Positions 28,606 to 36,999 of a DNA stretch of 39,379 bases are shown one piece after another; position 1 is the stretch's first letter; the number at the start of each line of letters is the position of its first letter. The DNA is from Leptolyngbya sp. FACHB-321 (GTDB lineage: Bacteria > Cyanobacteriota > Cyanobacteriia > Leptolyngbyales > Leptolyngbyaceae), in contig NZ_JACJPI010000019.1 of assembly GCF_014695975.1 (NCBI RefSeq), positions 1-39,379 on the forward strand. Reading direction: 5' to 3'. The position numbers were made by a program, and so were the translations under genes. The notes under the pieces were generated by a model, which was not told the DNA's origin, made no database searches, and worked only from the letters and a program-made list of their open reading frames with translations.

Positions 28606-29850
28606 TTAATCTGTACTCATCCAATTACATTGTTCTAGTCTTCGTTTAAGAAGGGTTGGATCGGGACGCAGGTCAACATTATCGGGAATCTTCATCTGCT
28701 TTTTATGGATGGCTTGGTATTCAGTATTTTGTAAGGCAGGGCACAAGAAAACTTGCATCGTGTCGGGATGAATTGCCAGCAAGTTGAGATCGAAGAGTGT
28801 ATGCAAATCAGCCCGCAGCAACAAGCCATTGCTAGGGTTATTATTTGCAGTTTCTACATAGGGAATAATGTGGGCAGCTTCTAATGCTTCTTCTGCATCA
28901 AAGCTCGTGATAGCACACTTATAGCCATAGGCTTCTAATAAGGTTTGCCGGAATTTTGTTTGCCCTTGCCGCCTTGCGATCGAGACTAAGATTCGTTTAC
29001 GGGCTTCGCTGGCATCTGAGGGAATCGAAGGTTCTTGTTGATCCAGTTCATCTCTGATGCTGTCCATCTCATCTTGAAGAGGGGGAAGGGGCGATGGGAG
29101 AGGTGGAGGTGTGATGAGTGGAGTGGACGGTTTAGCCCTATTGATGATCGACTGACAAATCTTGAGTTTGTTTAGTGCTTTAGCGTAATCCGGATCTATG
29201 GCTAAAGCTTGTTGGTAGTAGTTTAGAGCGGACTCGAAATCCTTTTCTTGTCTAGCTTTATCACCCCTTTCTACAAATACATCTACTAACCTGCGTCCTT
29301 TACCTCGACTTTGGCAAACTAAGGAGTGTTTCTCCCATTCGGAGGCAAGGGCATGAACCGCCTGAGGATTATTAGGAGCAAACTGTTTTCCGCTACCTTG
29401 AAATTGGAAATTAACATCGCGAAACTCTGGTAACTGCCGTAAGGTACGTTGTTCTAGGGGAGAGTCAAAGTCAACGACGGAATCGATCTCAAGACACACG
29501 TAGTATGTATTCTCGCTATGGTCAACGTAAGCAGCACTCAAGTCTGCATATCGAGAATCTAAGTTCCTGAGCTGGTCGTCTTCTAAACCTTCAACCACGA
29601 TGCCGGAAGCGATGATGCCTGTTGGACTACTGTTACTCCTAACCAGATAAGCCTGATCGCCAACTTGTATTCTCTTAGTGTTGGCACAGCTCCAACTGAG
29701 ATACATGAATTCGCCTGTTGCGAGTGTGGTCTGGATATGACGGCAGAGGTCTTGGTTTGTAGAGATTTCGCCATCCCCTAAGTTAAAAGTCCAATCGGGG
29801 TTGCATAGAAAGAAATAACTGTCTACGGCTGCTAAAGTTTGTGTCGCCAT
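28606..29850 (-). CDS. EVE-like/TPR/HNH nuclease embedded in the hsd operon
   Basis: A 414-residue protein. Residues about 10-170 look like an EVE/PUA-type domain: YFFLCNPDWTFNLGDGEIS, then MYLSWSCANTKRIQVGDQAY and SPTGIIASGIVVEG. Residues about 187-235 hold a TPR pair (GDKARQEKDFESALNYYQQA, then ALAIDPDYAKAL). After a Pro-rich linker the C-terminus is an HNH nuclease of the McrA-like type, with YGYKCAITSFD, AAHIIPYVETANNNPSNG and LHTLFDLNLLAIHP (about 305-355). EVE/PUA folds can recognise modified bases, so this resembles a type IV (modification-dependent) enzyme. It lies between hsdS (18 nt) and hsdR (45 nt), apparently cotranscribed with them. Confidence 0.85.
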   Translation of the reverse strand: MATQTLAAVDSYFFLCNPDWTFNLGDGEISTNQDLCRHIQTTLATGEFMYLSWSCANTKRIQVGDQAYLVRSNSSPTGIIASGIVVEGLEDDQLRNLDSRYADLSAAYVDHSENTYYVCLEIDSVVDFDSPLEQRTLRQLPEFRDVNFQFQGSGKQFAPNNPQAVHALASEWEKHSLVCQSRGKGRRLVDVFVERGDKARQEKDFESALNYYQQALAIDPDYAKALNKLKICQSIINRAKPSTPLITPPPLPSPLPPLQDEMDSIRDELDQQEPSIPSDASEARKRILVSIARRQGQTKFRQTLLEAYGYKCAITSFDAEEALEAAHIIPYVETANNNPSNGLLLRADLHTLFDLNLLAIHPDTMQVFLCPALQNTEYQAIHKKQMKIPDNVDLRPDPTLLKRRLEQCNWMSTD

Positions 29851-29868
29851 TGCATGACCTTAAAAAAG

Positions 29869-31137
29869 TTAGTCTTTGATACGAAGTTTGCCGCTCATCA
29901 GTTTAGGTAGAAGCACATCACGGGTTTTAGCTAGGGTTTGTATTTGCTGTAAGTTGTCACATTTTTTTCTAATTAAAGGTTCTACCACTTCAGCAAATAT
30001 AGCTAGAACACTTTGAAGTGGCTTGACCAAAGGAATACTTTCAATATCATTCCCGCTGATGTTAGGCTGAGCGCTGCTTCCACTTCCCCTATCTCTCAAT
30101 AGTTGCTGATGGGTTTCTCTTGTGAAAAGACAATAAATGAAAACCCTTGCTCCCGGTATTACCTCTCTAAATAAACCAACTCGCTGATTAAGCCAAATAG
30201 CCTCATTTGTTGTAGGAACTAATCCCATTTTGGCAACTTCAGCACCAGTCATTGCAATTAATACATCACCGGATTTGACCTTGAATTTAGAATCAACTCT
30301 TTTTGCAGTAGAGTCAGCAATGAAATCCGTCTGTTGAATATCTACCACATTGCCTGATATGTTTTTTATTTTTAAGATCCTATGATTACCAGACTCCTTA
30401 AAATCCTGACTCTTAAAGGCAAAACCACCCTGCAAACAAATCAAATTTCCTGATGTTCCAACACTCCAACCTGCAGGAATTTCGCCTAGCTCCGATCTCA
30501 CCATCTCACCACCAGATGACTTGTATGGCTTGCCGTCTTCATTGGGAAACTCAAAATCAATAAACCAATGTTTGAATAGAGTTTGAGCGATTCGCGCTAG
30601 CGTCTCGTTCTGTTTGCGCAGGTTTTCGATCTTGCGATCGAGGGAAATTAACACCGCCGAAATTTCTTTTTGTTCTGGAAGTAGCGGTAGCGTGATTGGA
30701 AAATCTTTGATAATTTGTGTATTTAGATTTGGTTGAGCACTTCCAGTCTTTGCATTAACTAGCTCTCGATAAGAGTTCCTCAAATAGAAATAAACAAAAT
30801 TATAGTCAGCTATCCTTTCATCAATAACCAGGTTGCAACAAGCTTGATTAGTTGTGAGTGGTATTTCGTTTATTGCTACTCTACCCGCCGTATCACCCTG
30901 TCCATACATGGCAATGATGACACTGTTGGAAGGTATCACTTTCGCCGCTGAATTTGCTAGTCCTTGTTCGGAGATGTAGCTTTCAGTTTCCCGTATTCGG
31001 CAAAAGTTAACTTCTTTTGTTCTAAGCCAAGGTATAGTTCCATCTTTATAAAAATCTTCGTTGTTGCTAAGAGGCGTACCGCCAGTCATAACCTTTTGGC
31101 AAACTTTTCCTAGAGTTGTTACCTCCCACTCACTCAT
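29869..31137 (-). CDS. hsdS: Type I restriction-modification specificity subunit
   Basis: A 422-residue protein with the two-TRD layout: TRD1 at about residues 1-150, a conserved coiled-coil spacer (LPLLPEQKEISAVLISLDRK with IENLRKQNETL, about 150-185), FKHWFIDFEFP, then TRD2 (about 215-370) and a second coiled coil. The half-repeat motif SAQPNLNTQIIKDFPI is matched by SAQPNISGNDIESIPL in the second half. HsdS chooses the bipartite recognition sequence. The start overlaps the hsdM stop by 4 nt (ATGA). Both TRDs look complete. The target sequence cannot be deduced by reading. Confidence 0.94.
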   Translation of the reverse strand: MSEWEVTTLGKVCQKVMTGGTPLSNNEDFYKDGTIPWLRTKEVNFCRIRETESYISEQGLANSAAKVIPSNSVIIAMYGQGDTAGRVAINEIPLTTNQACCNLVIDERIADYNFVYFYLRNSYRELVNAKTGSAQPNLNTQIIKDFPITLPLLPEQKEISAVLISLDRKIENLRKQNETLARIAQTLFKHWFIDFEFPNEDGKPYKSSGGEMVRSELGEIPAGWSVGTSGNLICLQGGFAFKSQDFKESGNHRILKIKNISGNVVDIQQTDFIADSTAKRVDSKFKVKSGDVLIAMTGAEVAKMGLVPTTNEAIWLNQRVGLFREVIPGARVFIYCLFTRETHQQLLRDRGSGSSAQPNISGNDIESIPLVKPLQSVLAIFAEVVEPLIRKKCDNLQQIQTLAKTRDVLLPKLMSGKLRIKD

Positions 31138-32771
31138 AGCTCAAACCCCACCTTTGCCAACTGGATTTTTATCTCCGCATCCAATGCTGTTGCTTCCCTC
31201 ATCTGTGCTGCCAATTCTGCTGTCAACGCCCCCATTGTTTCCTCAAAGGAAATCCCCGGCTCCAACTCATCGGGAAGCCCCACATAGCGACCCGGCGTTA
31301 ACACAAAATTGTGCTTCTCAATCTCTGTCAGCGTTGTCGATTTACAGAACCCCTTAGTGTCCTGATAGTTGCCGCCGTTTCGCTTCCACTCGTGATAGAT
31401 GCCTGCAATCTTTTGGATGTCATCATCAACAAACGCCCGATTGCGTCGGTTGACCATGTAGCCTAACTTCGACGCATCAATAAACAACACTTCCCCCTTG
31501 CGGTTGCGGTTTTTATTGCCGTTCTTGTGTCTACTCAAAAACCAGAGACAAGCTGGAATCCCCGTGTTGTAGAACAACTGCGTCGGCATCATCACAATGC
31601 AGTCCACCAAATCCGACTTAACTAATTCCTTGCGAATCTCCCCCTCACCGCTCATATTTGACGACAGCGACCCATTTGACAACACAAACCCCGCCGCCCC
31701 CGTCGGAGCGAGGTGATAGAGGAAATGCTGCACCCAGGCAAAGTTGGCACTGCCTATAGGCGGCGTTCCATACTGCCAGCGCCCATCATTACGAAGGGGA
31801 TGACCCCCGTCATTTTTCTCGTCTATTCGACCAACCCAATCACTATCGTTAAACGGTGGATTAGCGATCACAAAATCCGCCTTCAAATCTGGGTGAGCAT
31901 CCTTGAGAAACGACCCCTCCGTATTCCAGCGAATATTCGAGCCATCAATGCCCCGAATCGCCAGGTTCATCCGACACAGCTTGTACGTCGTCTCGTTGCT
32001 CTCCTGCCCATAGATCGAAATGTCATCCAGCCGCCCCTGGTGCGCCTTCACGAATTTCTCACTCTGGACAAACATTCCCCCCGACCCACAGCATGGGTCA
32101 AACACTCGCCCCTTATAAGGTTCGAGCATCTCTACTAACACTCGCACCACACTTTCGGGCGTGTAGAACTGTCCCCCCTTCTTGCCTTCTGCCAGCGCAA
32201 ACTGCCCCAAGAAATACTCATACACCTGCCCTAGCAAATCTGCCTGTCGAGAAGGGGCGACCCTTGGCTCCGTCTCTAAACTTAACTGCCCGTCAGATTC
32301 TGCCTTGACTTTTGCCAAGTTGACACTGCCAATATTGTCGATCAGCCCCCCTAGAGCGATCGGGTCCAGCTTCTGCTGCCCATAGACCTTCGGCAAAATT
32401 CCCTTAAGCAGTTTGGCGTTTTCCCGCTCGATCGCCTCCATTGCCTCATCGACAATCTGCCCAATCTTTGGCTGCTTCGCCTGTGCCTGCAACGTCGACC
32501 ACCGCGCTTCAGCAGGGACAAAAAACACATTCTCTGCTTTGTACTCATCCGGGTCTTCTGGGTCAGCCCCTGCATAGTCCCCCTTGCCAGCGACTAACTG
32601 CTCATGCAATTGCTCAAAGGTATCAGAGATGTACTTGAGGAAGACCAACCCCAGAACGATGTGCTTATACTCCGCCGCGTCAATGTTCTTTCGCAGCTTG
32701 TCTGCTGCCTTCCAGAGCTTCTGTTCTAGGGTTTCCTTGCTCTGGGGGTTAGTTGTCTTATCGTTGGGCAT
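31134..32771 (-). CDS. hsdM: Type I restriction-modification methyltransferase subunit
   Basis: A 545-residue N6-adenine methyltransferase. The N-terminal helical domain contains LEQKLWKAADKLRKNIDAAE and YKHIVLGLVFLKYISDTF. The SAM motif is RVFDPCCGSGGMFVQ (about residue 220), and the catalytic motif ADFVIANPPFNDSDW with NPPF is at about 300. HsdM with HsdS protects host and plasmid DNA and is part of the restriction complex. It is the first gene of the operon hsdM-hsdS-HNH-hsdR. Its start has no strong ribosome site. Confidence 0.96.
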   Translation of the reverse strand: MPNDKTTNPQSKETLEQKLWKAADKLRKNIDAAEYKHIVLGLVFLKYISDTFEQLHEQLVAGKGDYAGADPEDPDEYKAENVFFVPAEARWSTLQAQAKQPKIGQIVDEAMEAIERENAKLLKGILPKVYGQQKLDPIALGGLIDNIGSVNLAKVKAESDGQLSLETEPRVAPSRQADLLGQVYEYFLGQFALAEGKKGGQFYTPESVVRVLVEMLEPYKGRVFDPCCGSGGMFVQSEKFVKAHQGRLDDISIYGQESNETTYKLCRMNLAIRGIDGSNIRWNTEGSFLKDAHPDLKADFVIANPPFNDSDWVGRIDEKNDGGHPLRNDGRWQYGTPPIGSANFAWVQHFLYHLAPTGAAGFVLSNGSLSSNMSGEGEIRKELVKSDLVDCIVMMPTQLFYNTGIPACLWFLSRHKNGNKNRNRKGEVLFIDASKLGYMVNRRNRAFVDDDIQKIAGIYHEWKRNGGNYQDTKGFCKSTTLTEIEKHNFVLTPGRYVGLPDELEPGISFEETMGALTAELAAQMREATALDAEIKIQLAKVGFEL

Positions 32772-32873
32772 AGCCGTCTTTTATCTTCCGGGGTGCATCT
32801 AAGGGTAAGCCTAATGTTACAGTTCCCCAAAAATCTTCAGCTTAGTAGCCTCGCATAATCTCATAGGTTGGCT

Positions 32874-32918
32874 CAAGGCTTCGCCTGCCTTCGATTGAGC
32901 AAGGCGATGGAAGCCTTG
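32874..32918. repeat. Nested hairpin upstream of hsdM
   Basis: CAAGGCTTC (32874-32882) pairs with GAAGCCTTG (32910-32918), and an inner GCCTT pairs with AAGGC. No U tract follows on either strand, so it is not an ordinary terminator. Confidence 0.45.
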
Positions 32919-33374
32919 CAAAAGTGCTTGCTATTAATCGTGTCTGACTGACATTGCCCTTGTTCAGGACGTGACCTCTTTCACAACGAAAGGGGTTGAT
33001 AGAAAAGCCAGCAATTATTCCTCGAAGCGTATGATCCTTCTGTAGCAGCGATTTCCAGAGGTTAGGTAGAACCTGTGTACGCACCTGAAACCAATTCTCC
33101 GTAAAACGACCGAGAAATTGTTTCGGAGTTAAAGGGCAGTAAAAGTCTTCTAAGTACCGTCAATCATAAGTTTCGTTTATACGCATATCGACTGTTTGTA
33201 GCCGTTTAGACTCTGTTCTAAATACTTAGAACATTATGTAGAACAAACGAACTTATGTTTATGCTGTAAACTATACATTGCAGAACTTCTAGGCACTAAA
33301 TTGAGTTTATTAATACCACCTGTCTCCCCAATTAGCCAATAATGGCATCTGGATTTATAGGAGGTAGTTTACTC

Positions 33375-33380
33375 TATAAT
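33375..33380 (+). promoter_or_regulatory. -10 box candidate for the large recombinase gene
   Basis: A perfect TATAAT 39 bp before the ATG at 33419, in an AT-rich stretch. The -35 position (around 33352) reads only GATTTA, so an activator or weak promoter is likely. Confidence 0.45.
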
Positions 33381-33418
33381 AGTTCTCAGATAAACCGCTG
33401 TAGTCATTAGCTGAGCTT

Positions 33419-35359
33419 ATGTTTGAAGATGCGCGTATCAATGAGCACACAGGCGAAACGCTCGAATTATTTAGAACCGAGCATGGCATCCCGAAAGTAA
33501 CATTACGGGCTGGAGCACCAACGAATGCACGCGAGTTGTTAGTTGCCTTCGAGGAGCATCAGCGGTCATCTAAAGGTCGGTTCGACCAGAACCATGAAAC
33601 GACAGTGTTGAGATATGCCGCGCCTGGTTGGTCGGGGCAGTTTATGCAGGGACGCAAAGCAACCGAGGCTGAAATCCAAACTCAACTTAAAGCCCTCGAA
33701 GCGATATCAATAGAGCAGTTTTGCAGTGAAGCAGAGAGTATACAGGAAGCTGTTTTTGAACGAACGCAGTGCAACAAGCGCTTACGCTCAAAGTACAAGT
33801 GCTTGCTCCAGCAGCAATTAGAATGGGCACGGGCACAATGGTTTGTAGCGCCTGAAAGTATGGTGAGTTCTCCCCCTCGTCGCGCTTATGGTAAAGGGGA
33901 AGGCATACGTCTGTGTCGTAAAAACGGTGAACGTCGCCCCCAGATGAAAGAGCATCTTCAGGGGGGAAGAACACATACACGACCTTTGCAAATAGGTTTA
34001 TCCAGTGTCGCGCCCATCAACGACACCTTAAATGAGCAATTTAGGGCATTTCGGCAATTTCTCATTACTCCAACAGGAGAAGGTGGTCTTGGTGTTGCTC
34101 TAAGCACCGCTGATGAGATAACGCTTCCGGTGATTCGACGCATCTTCGGCTATCTACATCTTGAACAAGGTCATGCCTGGGAGGATCTGCGTCTAGAAAC
34201 AATCATTTCAGTGTTTGCGCTCAACCCAGATCCTAATCTCTTTCTCATTGAACAGGGGAAACGAAAGGGGGAGCTTAACATCAATCGCTACGCAAATGTG
34301 AAAGCGACGGCAATAGTTCTTGCTGAAGAAGATGCCAAGAAGGTGCTTCATTTGCTCAAGAACTACTTCACGTATGACCAGAACCATCCTGGTACTAATC
34401 TCATTGCTTGTAAGAGCATGATTCATCTAGCAAAATTTCTGTATCGCGAACAAACTAACCGAGTTTTGCGCCGCCGATATGAGGATGTACCAGTCATTAC
34501 GGGGCTTCGCGTTTTGCAAAATGATCAGAGGGATGACCCAGGCTTCTATACCCCTACCATTCCAAACCACCAAAGAACGGTGCCGTGGGAAGACGCGATC
34601 GAGGTGATTCGTCAATCGCAACATGAAGCCGAAGTCAATCACACTTTCCGTGTCAATAAGCAAACTGGGAAAGAAGAAATCAAGCGATTGAGGGCGCGGC
34701 GCGGTCGAGCCGAAGATATTCAACGCCTTCTGATTTTATTGCTGTTGATGGTTTCTGGTGGACCAGATCGCCCGCGTACACTTGGATTGTTAAGGATTGG
34801 CGAAACTTTTCTGTACGGAGACTATGACGGACTTAGTTTTACATCAGCCGACCGTATGCGTGACCCATCCCAAGCTAGCTGGTGGATTCATCTACTGCCG
34901 CACCAATACAAAAATGGGCGGACACGGAAAGAGAAAGGTGAGTTTTGGGCACGTGTGCCTGACAGTGTGCCTGAATTACTGTCTGAGGGTAAAACGCTCT
35001 ACTACTACCTCTATTTATGGCTCAATGAATATCGGGCTTACATGAACCCTCAACACGACTTTCTCTTGACAACTGACAAGGGACAACCCTTCAACCCCAA
35101 CAGTGTTGCCGATCGCATCTCCGCTAGATTCTTCAAGTTCACAAGAGTAAGAGTCACTTCCACTGGTCTCCGTAAGATGTACGTCACTTTTCTTCAGCGC
35201 ATCAAAGCTCCCAAGGAAGTGATGGTGGGCGCACGGGTCTTCATGAAACATGCAGAGAAGATGCAGACTGAAATCTATTCAATGCTCGAAGACCTGGAAA
35301 AAATGGAACACCTTCATACATTCAATGCTGACGTGCAGCGCCGCTTCTTCAAAACGTAA
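33419..35359 (+). CDS. Large tyrosine-recombinase-like protein
   Basis: A 646-residue protein. The last 210 residues carry the tyrosine recombinase set: LLMVSGGPDRPRTLGLLRIG (first Arg, about 445-450), HQYKNGRTRK (Lys region, about 500), TSTGLRKMYVTFLQ (second Arg, about 580), and FMKHAEKMQTEIYS with His and Tyr nine residues apart (about 611-620), the normal His-Tyr spacing. The 430-residue N-terminal part is mostly helical and unknown; it is far longer than in XerC/D integrases. The first box lacks the usual Glu after Arg. It is followed by a 61-residue RHH-like gene and a terminator, then a 27-bp hairpin. Integration, dimer resolution or a specialised transposition role are possible. Relatives on other cyanobacterial replicons would be expected. 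Confidence 0.78.
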   Translation: MFEDARINEHTGETLELFRTEHGIPKVTLRAGAPTNARELLVAFEEHQRSSKGRFDQNHETTVLRYAAPGWSGQFMQGRKATEAEIQTQLKALEAISIEQFCSEAESIQEAVFERTQCNKRLRSKYKCLLQQQLEWARAQWFVAPESMVSSPPRRAYGKGEGIRLCRKNGERRPQMKEHLQGGRTHTRPLQIGLSSVAPINDTLNEQFRAFRQFLITPTGEGGLGVALSTADEITLPVIRRIFGYLHLEQGHAWEDLRLETIISVFALNPDPNLFLIEQGKRKGELNINRYANVKATAIVLAEEDAKKVLHLLKNYFTYDQNHPGTNLIACKSMIHLAKFLYREQTNRVLRRRYEDVPVITGLRVLQNDQRDDPGFYTPTIPNHQRTVPWEDAIEVIRQSQHEAEVNHTFRVNKQTGKEEIKRLRARRGRAEDIQRLLILLLLMVSGGPDRPRTLGLLRIGETFLYGDYDGLSFTSADRMRDPSQASWWIHLLPHQYKNGRTRKEKGEFWARVPDSVPELLSEGKTLYYYLYLWLNEYRAYMNPQHDFLLTTDKGQPFNPNSVADRISARFFKFTRVRVTSTGLRKMYVTFLQRIKAPKEVMVGARVFMKHAEKMQTEIYSMLEDLEKMEHLHTFNADVQRRFFKT

Positions 35360-35421
35360 AAAAAATCGTGCAGGTTGCCCTAGATTCAGTACCCTAGAAA
35401 TACTTTGAATCGGATGCAACG

Positions 35422-35607
35422 ATGCCAAGGGTTAAACGTACCCCGGTCAAAATTTGCCTCCGCGCTAAAGCCAGTTTGTATGGTGAATTAAAAAAGCCAC
35501 ACAATATCGTGTTGACGGACACTGCCTGGGAAAGACTCAAATCCCTGGCAACTCAGCAAAACATCAAGCCCTCAGAGTACCTTGAGCGCTGGCTCCGTCA
35601 AATATAG
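35422..35607 (+). CDS. Small RHH-like DNA-binding protein (61 residues)
   Basis: Begins MPRVKRTPVKICLRAKASLY and ends with IVLTDTAWERLKSLATQQN then IKPSEYLERWLRQI, the strand-helix-helix pattern of a short CopG/Arc-type protein. It has a basic N-terminus. It follows the recombinase gene by 62 nt on the same strand and precedes a good terminator, so it is probably a cotranscribed accessory or regulator. No strong ribosome site is seen. Confidence 0.7.
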   Translation: MPRVKRTPVKICLRAKASLYGELKKPHNIVLTDTAWERLKSLATQQNIKPSEYLERWLRQI

Positions 35608-35637
35608 CTCTAGGCTTTAGCCCGGATAATACATAGG

Positions 35638-35680
35638 AACCCCCATGCCAGGTCACATCAGGCACGGGGGTTATTTTGTG
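35638..35680 (+). terminator. Intrinsic terminator of the recombinase/RHH pair
   Basis: AACCCCCATGCC (35638-35649) pairs with GGCACGGGGGTT (35661-35672) with one G-T/A-C irregularity and an 11-nt loop, followed by ATTTTGTG. Confidence 0.82.
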
Positions 35681-35729
35681 CGGCTTTATGCCCGCTCAAC
35701 AGGCTTACCTAAGCCGCTATCCACAATGT

Positions 35730-35787
35730 TGACCACATTAGTCATCTGGTTCCATCAATGGATGGAACCAGATGACTAATGTGGTCA
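35730..35787. repeat. Perfect 27-bp-stem hairpin (extended palindrome)
   Basis: The left arm TGACCACATTAGTCATCTGG...CCATC (35730-35756) and its exact reverse complement (35761-35787) are separated by AATG. No U tract follows on either side, so it is not a typical terminator. It lies between the recombinase/RHH pair and a second RHH gene. A binding or recombination site, a single-strand origin or a regulatory hairpin are possible; an assembly fold-back artefact should also be considered. Confidence 0.9.
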
Positions 35788-35881
35788 CGATCGATGGCAA
35801 TACCTGGTTCGCGTCATCTTCCGACTGCCATTCCATTCACTGCCATAACCGCTATCGCAGGTGCCGCAGCGTTCACCGTCC

Positions 35882-36115
35882 TTAGAGGGATTGCCCCTCT
35901 GCTTTCCCTTGACCCTTCTCTTTAATTCTCTGCTCCGCTGCCTTGAGGTCTTTGAACCAGTCAGACCCCTTCTCCTTGCTTTCTGAGACAGCTTTTTCCA
36001 ACAAGTAGGCGCACAAGTTTGCCAGCGGTCTGCCGTCGTACTCTGCCCATGCTTCTAACTCAAGGGCAATCCGGTCTGGAAGGGTCACCTGAACCTTTTT
36101 AGTCATGTCCAGCAT
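35882..36115 (-). CDS. Ribbon-helix-helix DNA-binding protein
   Basis: The protein has about 77 residues from ATG at 36115 with GAGG six bases upstream; nearby in-frame ATGs at 36118 and 36106 are alternatives. MTKKVQVTLPDRIALELEAW forms the RHH strand and helix A, and GRPLANLCAYLLEKAV is helix B. A charged Lys/Glu/Gln-rich tail follows. It is a paralogue of the RHH protein at 22547. Upstream it shares a 190-bp region with the divergent gene at 36304, which it may control. The 27-bp hairpin lies 95 bp downstream of its stop. Confidence 0.78.
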   Translation of the reverse strand: MLDMTKKVQVTLPDRIALELEAWAEYDGRPLANLCAYLLEKAVSESKEKGSDWFKDLKAAEQRIKEKGQGKAEGQSL

Positions 36116-36303
36116 CATAGCCCTCGCCAGTTTTAACAATAGAATTACCATCAGTTGCAATCTAATAAGTGTTACATTTACACTAATTGCAGTCTGACCA
36201 CTGTCAGCAAGCAAGCTTGTTCTTTGAAGCTACCCTTCCGATCGAACACATCAATCAGGATGGTTAGCGAGTTCATCAGCGTAAATTTTGGTTGGAGAGA
36301 GTT

Positions 36304-36612
36304 ATGAAAGAGCCTCAGCTGTTAGAGAAAGTGGTGGACAAGTCTCAGCCGATCGGGTGTGTTGTTTTCGTTCCAGACAAGGGTGGTTCTCTATCGAATT
36401 TGCTTCACACCCAAATTGCAGCGATTCCTAGCCCAGTCGCTATTCCACGGGTGGGCGAGTTCATCTTTGTCAACATGCCTGAATCACCTGGTCACCACTG
36501 GGAAGTCACACGCGTCCTTTGGCACATGGAGAATCGGACAGGGGATGAGATTGATCAATGCAGCTACACGACCGTTTATGTAGGGGTGAAGCTTGTTCCA
36601 TTGAAGGGGTAA
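36304..36612 (+). CDS. Hypothetical protein (102 residues)
   Basis: I start it at ATG 36304, which has GGAGAG at a good distance; an in-frame TTG at 36292 is inside that site. The sequence is beta-rich (GCVVFVPDKGGSL, AIPRVGEFIFVN, HHWEVTRVLWHMEN, YTTVYVGVKLVPL), suggesting a small barrel-like fold. No family is known to me. It is monocistronic with a terminator at 36715. Confidence 0.68.
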   Translation: MKEPQLLEKVVDKSQPIGCVVFVPDKGGSLSNLLHTQIAAIPSPVAIPRVGEFIFVNMPESPGHHWEVTRVLWHMENRTGDEIDQCSYTTVYVGVKLVPLKG

Positions 36613-36999
36613 AGCATCGAACGTTGAAGTCATACGCAGCAGCGCTTTAGCACCCAGCGGCTAAACTTTTGCACGGAGCGTGACTTCATCCCAAGTCGCC
36701 TTGGTGTAGCAGACGGGAAAGTTTGGTCGTTAAGGGCAACTTTCCCATTTTCGAGTCTTGGGTTATTAGCAACGAGCAGGCTATACCAACGTAAAATCAG
36801 ACTTTTTCGGTATCAACTATCCCGTTTACAGTCCAAGATGGAACAGTTCAAGCCAACAAGTACCTAAGTAAAGTAACCGCTAAAAGCTTTCATTCGTAGG
36901 TCTTTCAGCTTTAGCGATCACTTTTTGTCCGTTGCTATAACTAAGCCGTTCAGCCCACAAGTTTTGCGCAGGTTTGCAATTATTTTTAGTGTTGGTGGT
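36613..36999. other. Intergenic region between convergent genes
   Basis: About 385 bp. It holds the terminator at 36715-36752, an imperfect dyad at about 36875-36918 (CGCTAAA...TTTAGCG) that may end the pentapeptide gene, and a 15-bp word (36933-36947) shared with 2884-2898. No coding frame is credible. Confidence 0.5.
36715..36752 (+). terminator. Intrinsic terminator
   Basis: GGGAAAGTT (36715-36723) pairs perfectly with AACTTTCCC (36738-36746) around a 14-nt loop, followed by ATTTTC. It is placed 103 bp after the gene ending at 36612. Confidence 0.7.

Larger units (their letters stand above)
32772..33418. other. Intergenic region between hsdM and the large recombinase gene
   Basis: About 650 bp separating divergent genes. 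It contains a nested hairpin at 32874-32918 and an AT-rich promoter zone (33180-33400) with TATAAT at 33375. A minus-strand frame (32842-33084, 80 codons) is open but has no family resemblance or ribosome site, so I do not call it a gene. Confidence 0.5.

Noticed and set aside
32842-33084. 80-codon minus-strand frame upstream of hsdM
   Set aside because: No ribosome site or recognisable fold; it overlaps a hairpin and lies in promoter territory.
35730-35787. Hairpin telomere site resolved by the nearby recombinase
   Set aside because: The molecule closes as a circle by its end overlap, the palindrome centre (AATG) is not symmetric, and the recombinase has the ordinary 9-residue His-Tyr spacing.
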